From IMG/VR virus record IMGVR_UViG_3300046007_007079, positions 1-25,334 of that record: a stretch of 25,334 nt of DNA. The stretch is one strand, 5' to 3'. Each line of letters starts with the position of its first letter. Position 1 is the first letter of the stretch. Made by a program: the position numbers and the translations under genes. The DNA is from a virus. The notes under the pieces are model-generated. The model made no database searches, had not been told where the DNA came from, and worked only from the letters and a program-made list of their open reading frames with translations. Below, in pieces: positions 1 to 7,837 of this stretch.

Positions 1-172
1 GAATGTCTTCTCTTATAAAGTTTTTTTATTCTTTATAAGTTTAGTATTCAAAATAGAATCGCCGAGTATGTTTGTTCTTTATCTATACAAAGCTAAACAC
101 AAAAAGAACTAAACTTGTAGTATTTTAATTTAAATTCACTAAAAGACGGGGATTCGATTTCCCCCTGGTCCA
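1..172 (+). ncRNA. ssrA: tmRNA (ssrA-like) 3' portion, cut by the window edge
   Basis: The 3' tRNA-like end is clear. A T-arm has stem 148-152 (GGGGA) pairing with 160-164 (TCCCC) around the loop TTCGATT. It is followed by an acceptor strand CTGGTCC (165-171) and discriminator A172; CCA is not encoded. The matching 5' acceptor strand (GGACCAG-like) is not found in the upstream bases, which argues against an ordinary tRNA. About 30 nt upstream, CTAAACTTGTAG (109-120) matches the conserved segment preceding the last helix of bacterial tmRNAs, which release stalled ribosomes. Helices fitting the pseudoknot region are visible: 12-20 with 31-39 (9 bp, perfect) and 74-80 with 103-109 (7 bp, perfect). 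The tag-peptide ORF and 5' half would lie left of the window. It could be phage-encoded, or a host ssrA beside an integrated element. Confidence 0.72.
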
Positions 173-238
173 AGTAAACGAATCTACTCGTCTCCATATT
201 TATTAGAAATTTAATCACAAACAAAATATCATCTTAAT

Positions 239-790
239 ATGGCAAGATCAATTGTAAAAGTAAAATGCACTTATTGTGGAAATGAATTCCAAAAATTAAA
301 ATCAGAATACGACAGAAAAATAAAAAATAATACCACAAATTTTTTCTGTAATTTAAAATGTTCGGGTCATTATTTTGATACGAAACACTTAGATAAATAT
401 AGAAAAATTTATAGTAAAAATATAAAAAATTATTCAAATAACAGACTAGATGAGTTCAGTTCAATTAAATATTATTTAAATAGATGTATTTATCGAAGCA
501 AAAAGAAAGGTATAAAATCTGATCTTACTTTAGAATATCTCAAAGATCTTTGGGAAAAACAAAACGGAATTTGTCCATATACTGGAATAAAAATGGAATT
601 ACCTAGAACAACTGCAGATGAAGATGTGAAAAAAACCCCAACTAAAGCAAGCCTAGATCAAATTATCCCATCCAAAGGTTATATAAAAGGTAATGTAGAA
701 TTTGTTTGCTATAGCATAAATGTAGCAAAAAATGATTTTTCTAAAGAAGAAATGATAGATTTTATTAATAAAATTAAAAAATATACATAA
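239..790 (+). CDS. HNH endonuclease with N-terminal zinc finger
   Basis: Predicted 183-aa DNA endonuclease of the HNH type, the class often found as free-standing homing endonucleases in phages. An N-terminal zinc-finger-like module has C10/C13 and C37/C41. The nuclease core starts with CPYTG (112-116) and continues with ASLDQI (137-142), GYIKGN (147-152) and IN..K (160-164). This follows the phage pattern 'SLDrId-skGYikGN-v-f-v-iN-aK', in which the classical HNH histidine after the Asp is replaced (Q141 here). The ATG at 239 has no Shine-Dalgarno. A weak -10-like TATCAT (227-232) lies 6 nt upstream, similar in placement to the stronger promoters in this window. It sits directly after the tmRNA and before the structural gene, a typical intergenic location for a mobile nuclease. 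Biological target unknown. Confidence 0.8.
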   Translation: MARSIVKVKCTYCGNEFQKLKSEYDRKIKNNTTNFFCNLKCSGHYFDTKHLDKYRKIYSKNIKNYSNNRLDEFSSIKYYLNRCIYRSKKKGIKSDLTLEYLKDLWEKQNGICPYTGIKMELPRTTADEDVKKTPTKASLDQIIPSKGYIKGNVEFVCYSINVAKNDFSKEEMIDFINKIKKYT

Positions 791-808
791 TATGTGTATA
801 TATATTAT

Positions 809-2188
809 ATGGGTCAAAATTCTGTAGTAGGTCTAAAAATAGGCGAAGCTCAATTAAGAAGCGAAAGTAATATAACATCCGCGCTAAGTTCTTGCGCCTC
901 TTGCTCTGCAGGCACCAAAGGATCAGGTCCAGCTTCAATAAATATAGCTAATCTAACGATGGATCTAACACTTGAGATGCGTGTTTCAAAAAATTGGAAT
1001 CCAACATTACCATATAGAAAACTTTATGATAGAAACGTAGCTTATAAGACAAAAGCTAAACCTATAGGCGGTCTTAAAAAGGGTATCGTAGGAGATTACG
1101 ACTCAGCAAAGCAGCAATTAAAAGATTGGTTTCAACAAACAACAAGTGTTGCTTTAGATGATGGTGCTGCTCAAGATATTCTTGATCAACTTTTTAAACA
1201 GGCTCAAGAAAAAGAAGATCAAATTATTGCTTCTGCAAAAGCATCTCTAGATTCTGGAAATACTCAAACTGATGGATATCTACCACCAGCCAGCCAAGAT
1301 TTTTGTGAAATATTTAGACAAGTATCTGCTTTTGAAGATTGGGATTCAAATCTAGGTGTCACAATTAGACATATAAATGTAGAGATTAACGTAGCGATCA
1401 CACCAACAATATCTGATTTCTGTGAATCTGATGATAAAAAAGGAACTATAGAAGTAAAAGTTGGTCAGCTTTGTGGTTATTTTAATGCTGAATGGCAGGA
1501 CGACAATGGAGGATTTCAACTTTATGTAAAAGATTATGTTGAGCCACCAAAAAATAATGTAAATTCAGATTATTTTTCAACTGAGAGTTGGGCGCAGTAT
1601 GATACAGCAATGACCGCTGGACAATGGCAAAGCGCATCAGTTAGAAGCAGTATTTTACAAGCAGCACTAGATTCTCAAAATAATCCTGGAGCAGTATACC
1701 CAGTTGATGGAGGATTTGAAGCTAATGTAAATGGATTTTTGAAATCTAGAATTATTACTGACCTTTCTGACGAACCACAAACACGTATGAGCATGTCAGT
1801 TGGTTTAGCTATCGGAGGTGGGATTGGATCAGACTATAATGAAAGACCGTTTCTAGAAGGAATTTGGACAGAGATTAATTTAGGCTCACCATCTAGTATT
1901 GCTGGAAATGTACAAGGATTAGTAACGCTTATAGGTCAAATGCTAAATCCTCGTCAACCACAGTTAGTTGGACTTGGTGATAGCCTAGATCAATTAAATC
2001 AAGATGTTGCAAATACTCCAGATGGTACGGTTGGTAACCCAATAAATACGATAGGAAGTGGTACGACTACACCAACTAGAATCGAAGGCGGAACTATAAG
2101 TAATGGTAGCACTTCTGGAAGTGGTACAATAAAAGTTAATCCTCCAGGAACTATAACTGAGCCAGTAGCACCAAGACCAAGAAGATAA
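809..2188 (+). CDS. Unknown protein, probable virion structural component
   Basis: About 459 aa and not recognised. Compared with its very Lys/Asn-rich neighbours the composition is richer in Gly, Ala, Ser, Thr, Gln and Asp, as is common for phage structural proteins. There is no signal peptide or membrane segment. Near the N-terminus is a CxxC in a Ser-rich stretch (SSCASCSAG, C29 and C32). A Gln/Lys/Glu-rich, probably helical segment lies near residues 95-145. Several beta-rich segments follow, for example around the stretch TIEVKVGQLCGYFNAEW. The last ~70 residues are low-complexity Gly/Thr/Ser/Pro ending in PRPRR. I chose ATG 809 because the five extra codons from GTG 794 are only a TA-repeat run; GTG 794 is the alternative. 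It precedes the glycan cassette and could be a tail, capsid-decoration or fibre-like protein. This is inference only. Confidence 0.6.
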   Translation: MGQNSVVGLKIGEAQLRSESNITSALSSCASCSAGTKGSGPASINIANLTMDLTLEMRVSKNWNPTLPYRKLYDRNVAYKTKAKPIGGLKKGIVGDYDSAKQQLKDWFQQTTSVALDDGAAQDILDQLFKQAQEKEDQIIASAKASLDSGNTQTDGYLPPASQDFCEIFRQVSAFEDWDSNLGVTIRHINVEINVAITPTISDFCESDDKKGTIEVKVGQLCGYFNAEWQDDNGGFQLYVKDYVEPPKNNVNSDYFSTESWAQYDTAMTAGQWQSASVRSSILQAALDSQNNPGAVYPVDGGFEANVNGFLKSRIITDLSDEPQTRMSMSVGLAIGGGIGSDYNERPFLEGIWTEINLGSPSSIAGNVQGLVTLIGQMLNPRQPQLVGLGDSLDQLNQDVANTPDGTVGNPINTIGSGTTTPTRIEGGTISNGSTSGSGTIKVNPPGTITEPVAPRPRR

Positions 2189-2190
2189 TT

Positions 2191-2218
2191 TTGAAATATA
2201 AATAATAAAAGATATAAT
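2191..2218 (+). promoter_or_regulatory. Sigma70-like promoter for the glycan cassette
   Basis: TTGAAA (2191-2196), a 16-nt spacer and a perfect TATAAT (2213-2218). The -10 ends 6 nt before the TTG start codon at 2225, so transcription would start on or next to the codon. The spacer also contains TATAAATA (2197-2204), identical to the T4-type late promoter motif. That may be coincidence in such AT-rich DNA. Confidence 0.6.
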
Positions 2219-2226
2219 CTTTTATT
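2204..2226. repeat. Perfect 10-bp inverted repeat over the -10 box
   Basis: Arms AATAAAAGAT (2204-2213) and ATCTTTTATT (2217-2226) are exact reverse complements separated by ATA. The palindrome covers the -10 element and the first two bases of the TTG start codon of the next gene. It could be an operator, or an AT-rich hairpin ending the upstream structural transcript. No separate T-run follows the stem, so a standard intrinsic terminator is not clear. Confidence 0.55.
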
Positions 2227-3190
2227 GAACATACTCTGGCCCGACATTCATAAAAATCTCACTAAAAATATAGCAAAAGCACTAGAAAAGCTTGGCCACA
2301 CTCTAATTTTACCAAGTAGCGAATATATTCCCACTAATTTTCCACCAAAGCAATTTAATCAATGGATTTGGAATACTTCTTGGACCCAAGAAAAAGTAAA
2401 CAATGAATTTACTTCAAAAAATATTAGAGTATTAAATAAAGAACAAATTCTCGATCTTAAACCAGAAGTAATATTTATAACAAGTTTTGAGAGTCAGTTC
2501 GAAATTCTTAATGAGGTTTGGCCACATCTTAAAGATAAAAGTAAACTAGCTTGTTATAGCGGAAATGATTATTGGGATGGTGCTTATCCTTTTTATATAA
2601 TTAAAAATTATCTATGCGCGGATTATGTTGGTTACTATCTTGCAAATAAATATAAAGTAAATCATTTATACTACAAACCTTGGGTTGATTATGATAGATG
2701 CACTTTTGATGGCCCAACTGATGGAAATATAGTTGGTATTTATATTTCAGAATATGAAAAGAACTTTAATCAAGAATATAATATGAGCCGAGAGTTGCAA
2801 AAATTAACTCCATATATAGATTATCACTACCATACAAATAGCTCTCAAGAAGAATTAACAAAAACACTAAAATCAAGTATTGCTACTCAACATATTAAAC
2901 ATCTTGAAGGTTATGGAATAGCTATTATTGAAAGTATGGCTTGCGGTAAACCAGTATTTATGCATCGCCTAATGGCTCAAAATAAAAGTCTTATGCAATG
3001 GAGTATAGAGAACGTAACAGCTTTATTTTTTGAAAGCGAATATGAATATATTGCTAAATTAAAAGCTTTACATGAAAGTAAAGATTATAGATATTTTCTA
3101 CAAAATACAACCGCTAATGTAATTCGTCAAATTATAGATAATCAAAGAGAAACAGAAAAGCTTGGACATTTTCTTAATAATCTAGTATAA
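2225..3190 (+). CDS. GT4-like glycosyltransferase (GT-B fold)
   Basis: 321-aa predicted retaining glycosyltransferase of the GT-B fold. The C-terminal donor-binding half has the signature E228-GYGIAII-E236 (E-x7-E) followed by SMACGKPV, typical of GT4 enzymes, and an ENVTALFF segment where family members read 'ng-G-lf'. The N-terminus MNILWPDIHK is a good first beta strand of a Rossmann-like acceptor domain. That supports the TTG start at 2225, since the next in-frame ATG would delete most of the protein. No membrane segments are seen, so it should act in the cytoplasm. Its promoter directly abuts the start codon. It is the first gene of the glycan cassette. The sugar and acceptor cannot be predicted. 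Confidence 0.82.
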   Translation: MNILWPDIHKNLTKNIAKALEKLGHTLILPSSEYIPTNFPPKQFNQWIWNTSWTQEKVNNEFTSKNIRVLNKEQILDLKPEVIFITSFESQFEILNEVWPHLKDKSKLACYSGNDYWDGAYPFYIIKNYLCADYVGYYLANKYKVNHLYYKPWVDYDRCTFDGPTDGNIVGIYISEYEKNFNQEYNMSRELQKLTPYIDYHYHTNSSQEELTKTLKSSIATQHIKHLEGYGIAIIESMACGKPVFMHRLMAQNKSLMQWSIENVTALFFESEYEYIAKLKALHESKDYRYFLQNTTANVIRQIIDNQRETEKLGHFLNNLV

Positions 3191-3191
3191 T
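3162..3191 (+). promoter_or_regulatory. Sigma70-like promoter upstream of GT2-like gene
   Basis: TTGGAC (3162-3167), an 18-nt spacer and a perfect TATAAT (3186-3191). The -10 ends 6 nt before the ATG at 3198. It overlaps the 3' end of the preceding gene. The predicted transcript would be leaderless or nearly so. Confidence 0.55.
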
Positions 3192-3197
3192 TTCATA

Positions 3198-4031
3198 ATG
3201 AAAATTTGGCTCTGTGGCATTACTCAAAACGAGAAGCAAAATATAGATGACATGACGAAAGATATCTATCAATATTTTGATGGACTAATTTTCGTAGACG
3301 GCGGCTCAACAGATGGTACATTAGATATATTAAATGCAAGAAAAGGGCAAGGAAAGATTATAAATAGAGAATGGTCAAATGACCATGACCTTCAAATGAA
3401 TGGCTTTTTAAGATCAAATATAATGCAAAATAGAGATTGGTTTATTATTCGCGATAGTTGCGAAAGGTTAGATATAGACTGGGCAAAGAACTTGCGTAAT
3501 TTTATAGAAAATTTCTTAGAAAAGAATAACGTAAATAGTTGTGTTGATAGACAAAAAGCTTTTCTTGTTAAATATTTTGACGATATGATATTTCAAGGAA
3601 GTCCTCATTGGGGGCTTCAAGGTATGAGGCCAGGATATCTTGATCTTTATGAGTATTATGGAAAAAATCAAAAAATGTTTGCATGGGAAGAAAGACCATC
3701 TCAAAGAAAGCATTATATTGACAGTGATATGAAATATTATTTTACTTATGGAAGATCAAATCATTGCGTTCTTCATTATTATGATAATGGAAAAACTCCA
3801 GAAAGATACCAACAGCAAGAAAGTATAAGACAAGCATTTAGATCTTTTTGCGAAAATTTAGGAATAAAATTTAATTTACAATCATTAAAAGATTATTGGC
3901 AAAAAAATATAATTGATGAAAAAATGAAATTTTTCATTAATAATGAAAGATTAATAAAAAGATTTTATAGATTAAATATACTCAATGAAAGTATAGAATC
4001 TATAGATAAAAACGAACAATGGAGAATATAA
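3198..4031 (+). CDS. GT2-like glycosyltransferase
   Basis: 277-aa probable GT-A fold glycosyltransferase. The N-terminal strand MKIWLCGITQNE and the motif FVDGGSTDGT (F32-T41, with D34 and D39) match the nucleotide-sugar-binding start of family 2 enzymes ('vDggStDgT'). Where family 2 proteins normally carry a DxD-like metal site after a Trp-rich strand, this one reads WFIIRDSCERLD. The acidic pair is D-S-C-E rather than DxD, so metal binding may be altered. The C-terminal ~90 residues are Lys/Asn-rich and not recognised. No membrane helices are seen. It has its own promoter and is followed 3 nt later by a methyltransferase-like gene. Donor and acceptor unknown. Confidence 0.75.
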   Translation: MKIWLCGITQNEKQNIDDMTKDIYQYFDGLIFVDGGSTDGTLDILNARKGQGKIINREWSNDHDLQMNGFLRSNIMQNRDWFIIRDSCERLDIDWAKNLRNFIENFLEKNNVNSCVDRQKAFLVKYFDDMIFQGSPHWGLQGMRPGYLDLYEYYGKNQKMFAWEERPSQRKHYIDSDMKYYFTYGRSNHCVLHYYDNGKTPERYQQQESIRQAFRSFCENLGIKFNLQSLKDYWQKNIIDEKMKFFINNERLIKRFYRLNILNESIESIDKNEQWRI

Positions 4032-4034
4032 AAA

Positions 4035-4595
4035 ATGCAACACTTTTATGAAAATATACATGGATGGTTTGACTATCCAGATCTATACAAATATTATATT
4101 AATAACGCGAAAGATGATTCTAAATCAATAGAGATTGGAGTCTACAAAGGCAGAAGCACAGCTTTCATGGGAGTAGAAATTATTAATAGTAATAAAAGAT
4201 TAACTCATTACGCTTTAGACCATTTTTATGGTAATAATGAACATAGAGAAGAAGGTAATTCAGCCTATACTCCAGAAGCAATTGATGGAACATTATATAA
4301 TCTTTTTTTAAAAAATATAGAACCAGTAAAAGATGTTATTGTTCCGATAAACAAAGACTCAAGAGAAGCATACAAAGATTTTGAAAATGATTTTTTCGAC
4401 TTAATATTCATAGATGGACATCATGGGTATGAAGAATGTCTGACTGATATGAAATTATGGTATCCAAAATTAAAGAAAAATGGAATTTTTGCTGGTCATG
4501 ATTTATGGGCAGAATCCGTTCAAAGAGCGGTTAATGAATTCTTGAATCGAGATTTTACAAGTTTCTCTGGGTGCTGGTTTCATATTAAAAAATAA
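4035..4595 (+). CDS. Class I SAM-dependent methyltransferase (Methyltransf_24-like)
   Basis: 186-aa predicted SAM-dependent methyltransferase. Motif I is SIEIGVYKGRST (31-42; E33-x-G35-x-x-x-G39), followed by ALDHFYG where the acidic residue ending beta-2 is expected. FIDGHHGYEEC (125-135) and the segment GIFAGHDLW fit the 'D-i-fiDg-H-y--v--D...l--gG-i--hD' layout of small sugar/peptide O-methyltransferases. The position between two glycosyltransferases suggests methylation of a sugar in the same glycan. The gene abuts the next one with no gap. The substrate cannot be read from the sequence. Confidence 0.75.
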   Translation: MQHFYENIHGWFDYPDLYKYYINNAKDDSKSIEIGVYKGRSTAFMGVEIINSNKRLTHYALDHFYGNNEHREEGNSAYTPEAIDGTLYNLFLKNIEPVKDVIVPINKDSREAYKDFENDFFDLIFIDGHHGYEECLTDMKLWYPKLKKNGIFAGHDLWAESVQRAVNEFLNRDFTSFSGCWFHIKK

Positions 4596-5495
4596 ATGAA
4601 AATAGTAGATTCTTTCATGTTCTTTAATGAAAGAGATTTAGTACATCTAAGAATTAAAGAGCTTTACGATGTAGTAGATTATTTTATTATTAATGAACTA
4701 TCTACGACTCATAAAGGAATAGCTAAAGAATCCATTTTTTGGAATGATAAGAGATTAGAATGTTTCAAGGATAAGATAAAATATAGATTTATAGACGTAG
4801 ATCATAGGTACGATCAATTATTTAATATCAACTTTAAAGACTCCTCACATTTCATAGGCAGTTGGGCGGAGCATGAACAAAGACTCAGGTTAATGGATGA
4901 AATAAATGAATTAAATTTATCTGACGAAGATATTGTGCTTTTTTCAGATTGTGATGAAATTCCAAATAAAAATAAATTTAGTGAATTACAAAATTATGAT
5001 TTTGTAGCGTTAAATCAAATGTTTTTCGTTCATTATATTAATCTTTATACAAATAAAAATGTAACTGGAACAATAGCAGTTAAGTATGGAAAAATTAAAG
5101 AAATAAATAAAAATAACCATAATTTAGGACTTCAAATTTTGAGAAGACATAAAGATTATATTCCAAGATTAGAAGATGGTGGATGGCATTATTCTTATAT
5201 GGGTGGGCCTAAAACTATGAGCGAAAAAGTTATTTCTATTTATGAAGGTAATCCAGATTCACCATTAAAAGATGAAAATAAATGCAAAGAGTTTATTGAT
5301 CAAACAATTAAAGATAATAAAAGCCCATTCTCTGATATGCCTCTTAGAGTATTAGATTTAAATGCTAGAAATTTATTCTTAACTTTTATAACTGCAAACT
5401 CTGGACAATGGGTAAAAGATGCATCGTACTGTCAAGTATTTCCAGAAATTGTAAATAAAATAGAATTCAATAATTTAATATTAGAAAATAAATAG
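4596..5495 (+). CDS. GT17-like glycosyltransferase
   Basis: 299 aa resembling glycosyltransferase family 17, whose best-known member is the bisecting N-acetylglucosaminyltransferase MGAT3. The bacterial and phage members are uncharacterised. Supporting features are the start MKIVDSFMFFNERDL, then ELYDVVDYFIINE, a DKIKYRFIDV segment, SWAEHEQRLRL, and the DxD-type metal motif FSDCDEIP (D118, D120). Later GGWHYSYMGG matches the family's conserved Gly-His-Trp-like region. There is no signal anchor or membrane helix, unlike the eukaryotic Golgi enzyme. The start codon immediately follows the preceding stop and there is no Shine-Dalgarno, so translation is probably coupled. The actual transferred sugar is unknown. 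Confidence 0.8.
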   Translation: MKIVDSFMFFNERDLVHLRIKELYDVVDYFIINELSTTHKGIAKESIFWNDKRLECFKDKIKYRFIDVDHRYDQLFNINFKDSSHFIGSWAEHEQRLRLMDEINELNLSDEDIVLFSDCDEIPNKNKFSELQNYDFVALNQMFFVHYINLYTNKNVTGTIAVKYGKIKEINKNNHNLGLQILRRHKDYIPRLEDGGWHYSYMGGPKTMSEKVISIYEGNPDSPLKDENKCKEFIDQTIKDNKSPFSDMPLRVLDLNARNLFLTFITANSGQWVKDASYCQVFPEIVNKIEFNNLILENK

Positions 5496-5500
5496 TTTTT

Positions 5501-6265
5501 ATGAAAATAAATTTTATAATACAAACATGGGGAGAAGACTTAGAAAGAGTTCAAAATTTTAAATTTTGTTTAAATCGTCTAAAGGTACTATCTGATTTTT
5601 TAAAAATACATGGCATAGAAACTAAAATATATCCATTTTGTTTTGGTACTATAAAAATTACAGAAGATAGTTTTCATTCAGATCTATCAGCGTTAACATA
5701 TCATAAATCATTTAAAACAAACTATGCAATAAAACAAATGATTAAAGATAATAATATCGCAGATGTTTTATGTTATATAGATGCTGATATTTTTGTCCTA
5801 GAACAAGATTTTATAAATTTATTAAGCTATCTAAAACAAACTAACTTCAAACAAAAGTATCTTACAAGCCGTTGGTTAGACACAGATTCAAGAGATTATT
5901 TTGATTTTGAAAATGATGTTATAAAAGAAAATATAAAAATAAGTAAAATGAGAGGAAGTGATGCTAGTGGTTTATTTATTGTGGATTTTGATATTCTATT
6001 AAAAATTGGTGGTTTTGATGAAAGATATACAGTTTGGGGAGCAGAAGATGATGATATGTGCAGGAGACTAGAAAGATATGGTTTACAAAAAGAATACATG
6101 AATTTTTATCCTATACATATAAAACATAAAAGATTAGATACTGAAAATAAAGACAGTCCAGTTAATAATCATGAAAAAATTTATTACCTTTATCAAGTTA
6201 AGATTTGTCAAGAGGATCAATCAATCGTTAGGCCAACAATTTTGAATAATTATTACATTGAATAA
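5501..6265 (+). CDS. GT-A glycosyltransferase with galactosyltransferase-type C-terminal domain
   Basis: 254 aa. The central metal-binding motif is CYIDADIF (D94-x-D96). The C-terminal block IGGFDERYTVWGAEDDDMCRRL (W179-G180, then E182 and three Asp to D185) matches the Glyco_transf_7C pattern ('GGfdE-y-gWG-EDdD') of beta-1,4-galactosyltransferases and related GT2/GT27 enzymes. In these the E/D pair acts at the active site. The protein is complete at both ends, with no membrane segment. The gene follows the GT17-like gene by 5 nt and overlaps the next start by 8 nt, so it is part of one translationally linked block. The transferred sugar cannot be assigned. Confidence 0.78.
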   Translation: MKINFIIQTWGEDLERVQNFKFCLNRLKVLSDFLKIHGIETKIYPFCFGTIKITEDSFHSDLSALTYHKSFKTNYAIKQMIKDNNIADVLCYIDADIFVLEQDFINLLSYLKQTNFKQKYLTSRWLDTDSRDYFDFENDVIKENIKISKMRGSDASGLFIVDFDILLKIGGFDERYTVWGAEDDDMCRRLERYGLQKEYMNFYPIHIKHKRLDTENKDSPVNNHEKIYYLYQVKICQEDQSIVRPTILNNYYIE

Positions 6266-7109
6266 TATAAGAATAAAGTTTAACTGCAACTGGACAAATG
6301 ATAAAGCTATTTATGATAGAGTTATATCAAATTATATTGGATATGAGACACCAGAAGTTACATATAAAGATGACTATACGCACCTAGTAATCTTCAATAA
6401 AAAAACATGTGATCAAAAATGCGCTAAAGAAAATACATTTAGTTTTATCATGGAGCCAAGTTGGTCTCAAAATTGGGATAGAAATTTAACTGATTATTGT
6501 AATAAAGTATATTTTCATGATTTATCTCTAATAGAAAATCAAGTAAGTAACCTAGATAGATACATAGAACATCCAAGTTATATGATGTATCACATGCTGT
6601 ACTCAGATAGTATTAATTATTTTTTGAACCAAAGATTTATAAAAAAATATAATTTAAGTTTTGTTGTAAGTTTTTCTCCAAATAATGAAAGCTACCTATA
6701 TGGGTTAAGAACAAAATTAGCTCTAGATCTTTTAAAAACAAATTTAGACTTTCATATTTATGGAAATAATTGGCCAATTTTAGATCAAAGAATAAAAGGG
6801 GCAGTTTTGAATAAAAAAGACGCTTTGATTGATTACAAATACTCAATTGCTATAGAAAATAGCAGAGAAAAGAATTACATTACTGAAAAATTTATTGACT
6901 GCTTTCTCTGTAATACAACTCCAATATATTATGGTTGTCCAAACATCAAAGATGTATACCCACAAGATTCATTTATAGAATTACCAGATCTAAATGTTAA
7001 TTCAATATTCAATATTATAGCAAAGCAAGAATATAATTTAGATATACTAAAAAATATATATTTTAAAAAATTCAATATATTCAATACAATAAAAGAGCAA
7101 ATCATATGA
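6258..7109 (+). CDS. GT10-like fucosyltransferase
   Basis: 283 aa with the hallmark of GT10 alpha-1,3/1,4-fucosyltransferases in the C-terminal half: YSIAIENS (E200-N201-S202), NYITEKF (N206-F212), TTPIYYG and YPQDSFIEL. These correspond to the family's 'fENS--dYvTEK---al--g-vPvyyG---i--fP-gSFI'. These enzymes use GDP-L-fucose or related GDP-6-deoxyhexoses, which fits the GDP-mannose 4,6-dehydratase gene downstream. It is shorter at the N-terminus than eukaryotic members and lacks a membrane anchor. The TTG start overlaps the previous stop codon. Starting there keeps the strand MNNIRIKFNCNW, and no ATG lies nearby. Acceptor unknown. Confidence 0.8.
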   Translation: MNNIRIKFNCNWTNDKAIYDRVISNYIGYETPEVTYKDDYTHLVIFNKKTCDQKCAKENTFSFIMEPSWSQNWDRNLTDYCNKVYFHDLSLIENQVSNLDRYIEHPSYMMYHMLYSDSINYFLNQRFIKKYNLSFVVSFSPNNESYLYGLRTKLALDLLKTNLDFHIYGNNWPILDQRIKGAVLNKKDALIDYKYSIAIENSREKNYITEKFIDCFLCNTTPIYYGCPNIKDVYPQDSFIELPDLNVNSIFNIIAKQEYNLDILKNIYFKKFNIFNTIKEQII

Positions 7110-7837
7110 AATATTCTATAGGTATAGTATCCTTTAACAAGAGATTTGAAAGCTATTTTAAACCTTTAATTAAATTTATTAAAGATAATTCTGATCTAGA
7201 AGTAGTAGTTTGCATAAATGGATCTCTTAGAGAGGAATTTGACGAGGTTTATAGAAAAGAACTCCTAGGTTTCTTGTCTCAATATGATAAAGTATATCCA
7301 ATGATATTTACATCTTTTAGATCGTTAAGCAAATTATGGAATAATTTAATTATCAATTCTACAAATGATAATATTTTAATACTAAATGATGATGTTAAAA
7401 TACTTAATGGTAAATTTTTTGAAGATGTAGAAAAGAATATTAATAATGATTTATTTACAATAAATGGTAGTTGGTCGCACTTTGTGGCAAATAAAAATCA
7501 AATGATTGAATTAGGTTTTTTTGATGAAAGATTGTTGGGTGTTGGAGAAGAAGATGGAGATATGGTATTTCGATATATAAATAAATATGGACAACGACCA
7601 AAAGATATTATTTCAGAGAATTTATATAATATATCTTCAAATGAAAATCAAGACAATATGAAGAAAGGCATTGGTAAATATTCTTTATTTAATAGATTAT
7701 TTATGTTTAATTATAAATATTTGATGAATCCCAGCGGTATAAAAGGTATGTTTGATTATCCAGTAACACAAAATATTCAAGACACTAATTTGTATCCATA
7801 CGAAAAATTCTACCTAGATAATATACATAACTTATGA
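7106..7837 (+). CDS. GT-A (GT2-like) glycosyltransferase
   Basis: 243-aa probable GT-A fold glycosyltransferase. It begins MKYSIGIVSFNKR, a typical first strand and loop. It has ILILNDDVKI (N94-D95-D96), the position of the DxD-like metal motif, and a C-terminal block GFFDERLLGVGEEDGDM (137-153) similar to the 'GgFDE-f--g-EDvD' acid patch of family 2 enzymes. The ATG overlaps the preceding TGA (ATGA), so expression is likely coupled. It resembles the gene at 5501-6265 in overall layout but not in detail, so I do not claim recent duplication. Donor and acceptor unknown. Confidence 0.75.
   Translation: MKYSIGIVSFNKRFESYFKPLIKFIKDNSDLEVVVCINGSLREEFDEVYRKELLGFLSQYDKVYPMIFTSFRSLSKLWNNLIINSTNDNILILNDDVKILNGKFFEDVEKNINNDLFTINGSWSHFVANKNQMIELGFFDERLLGVGEEDGDMVFRYINKYGQRPKDIISENLYNISSNENQDNMKKGIGKYSLFNRLFMFNYKYLMNPSGIKGMFDYPVTQNIQDTNLYPYEKFYLDNIHNL

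Noticed and set aside
140-172. Ordinary tRNA 3' end
   Set aside because: The T-arm and acceptor strand are good, but no matching 5' acceptor strand, D-arm or anticodon arm is found within tRNA distance upstream, while the tmRNA-type CTAAACTTGTAG segment is present.
2197-2204. T4-type late promoter TATAAATA
   Set aside because: The octamer is exact, but it sits inside the spacer of a better sigma70-like promoter, is not seen at the other block boundaries examined, and is expected by chance in such AT-rich DNA.
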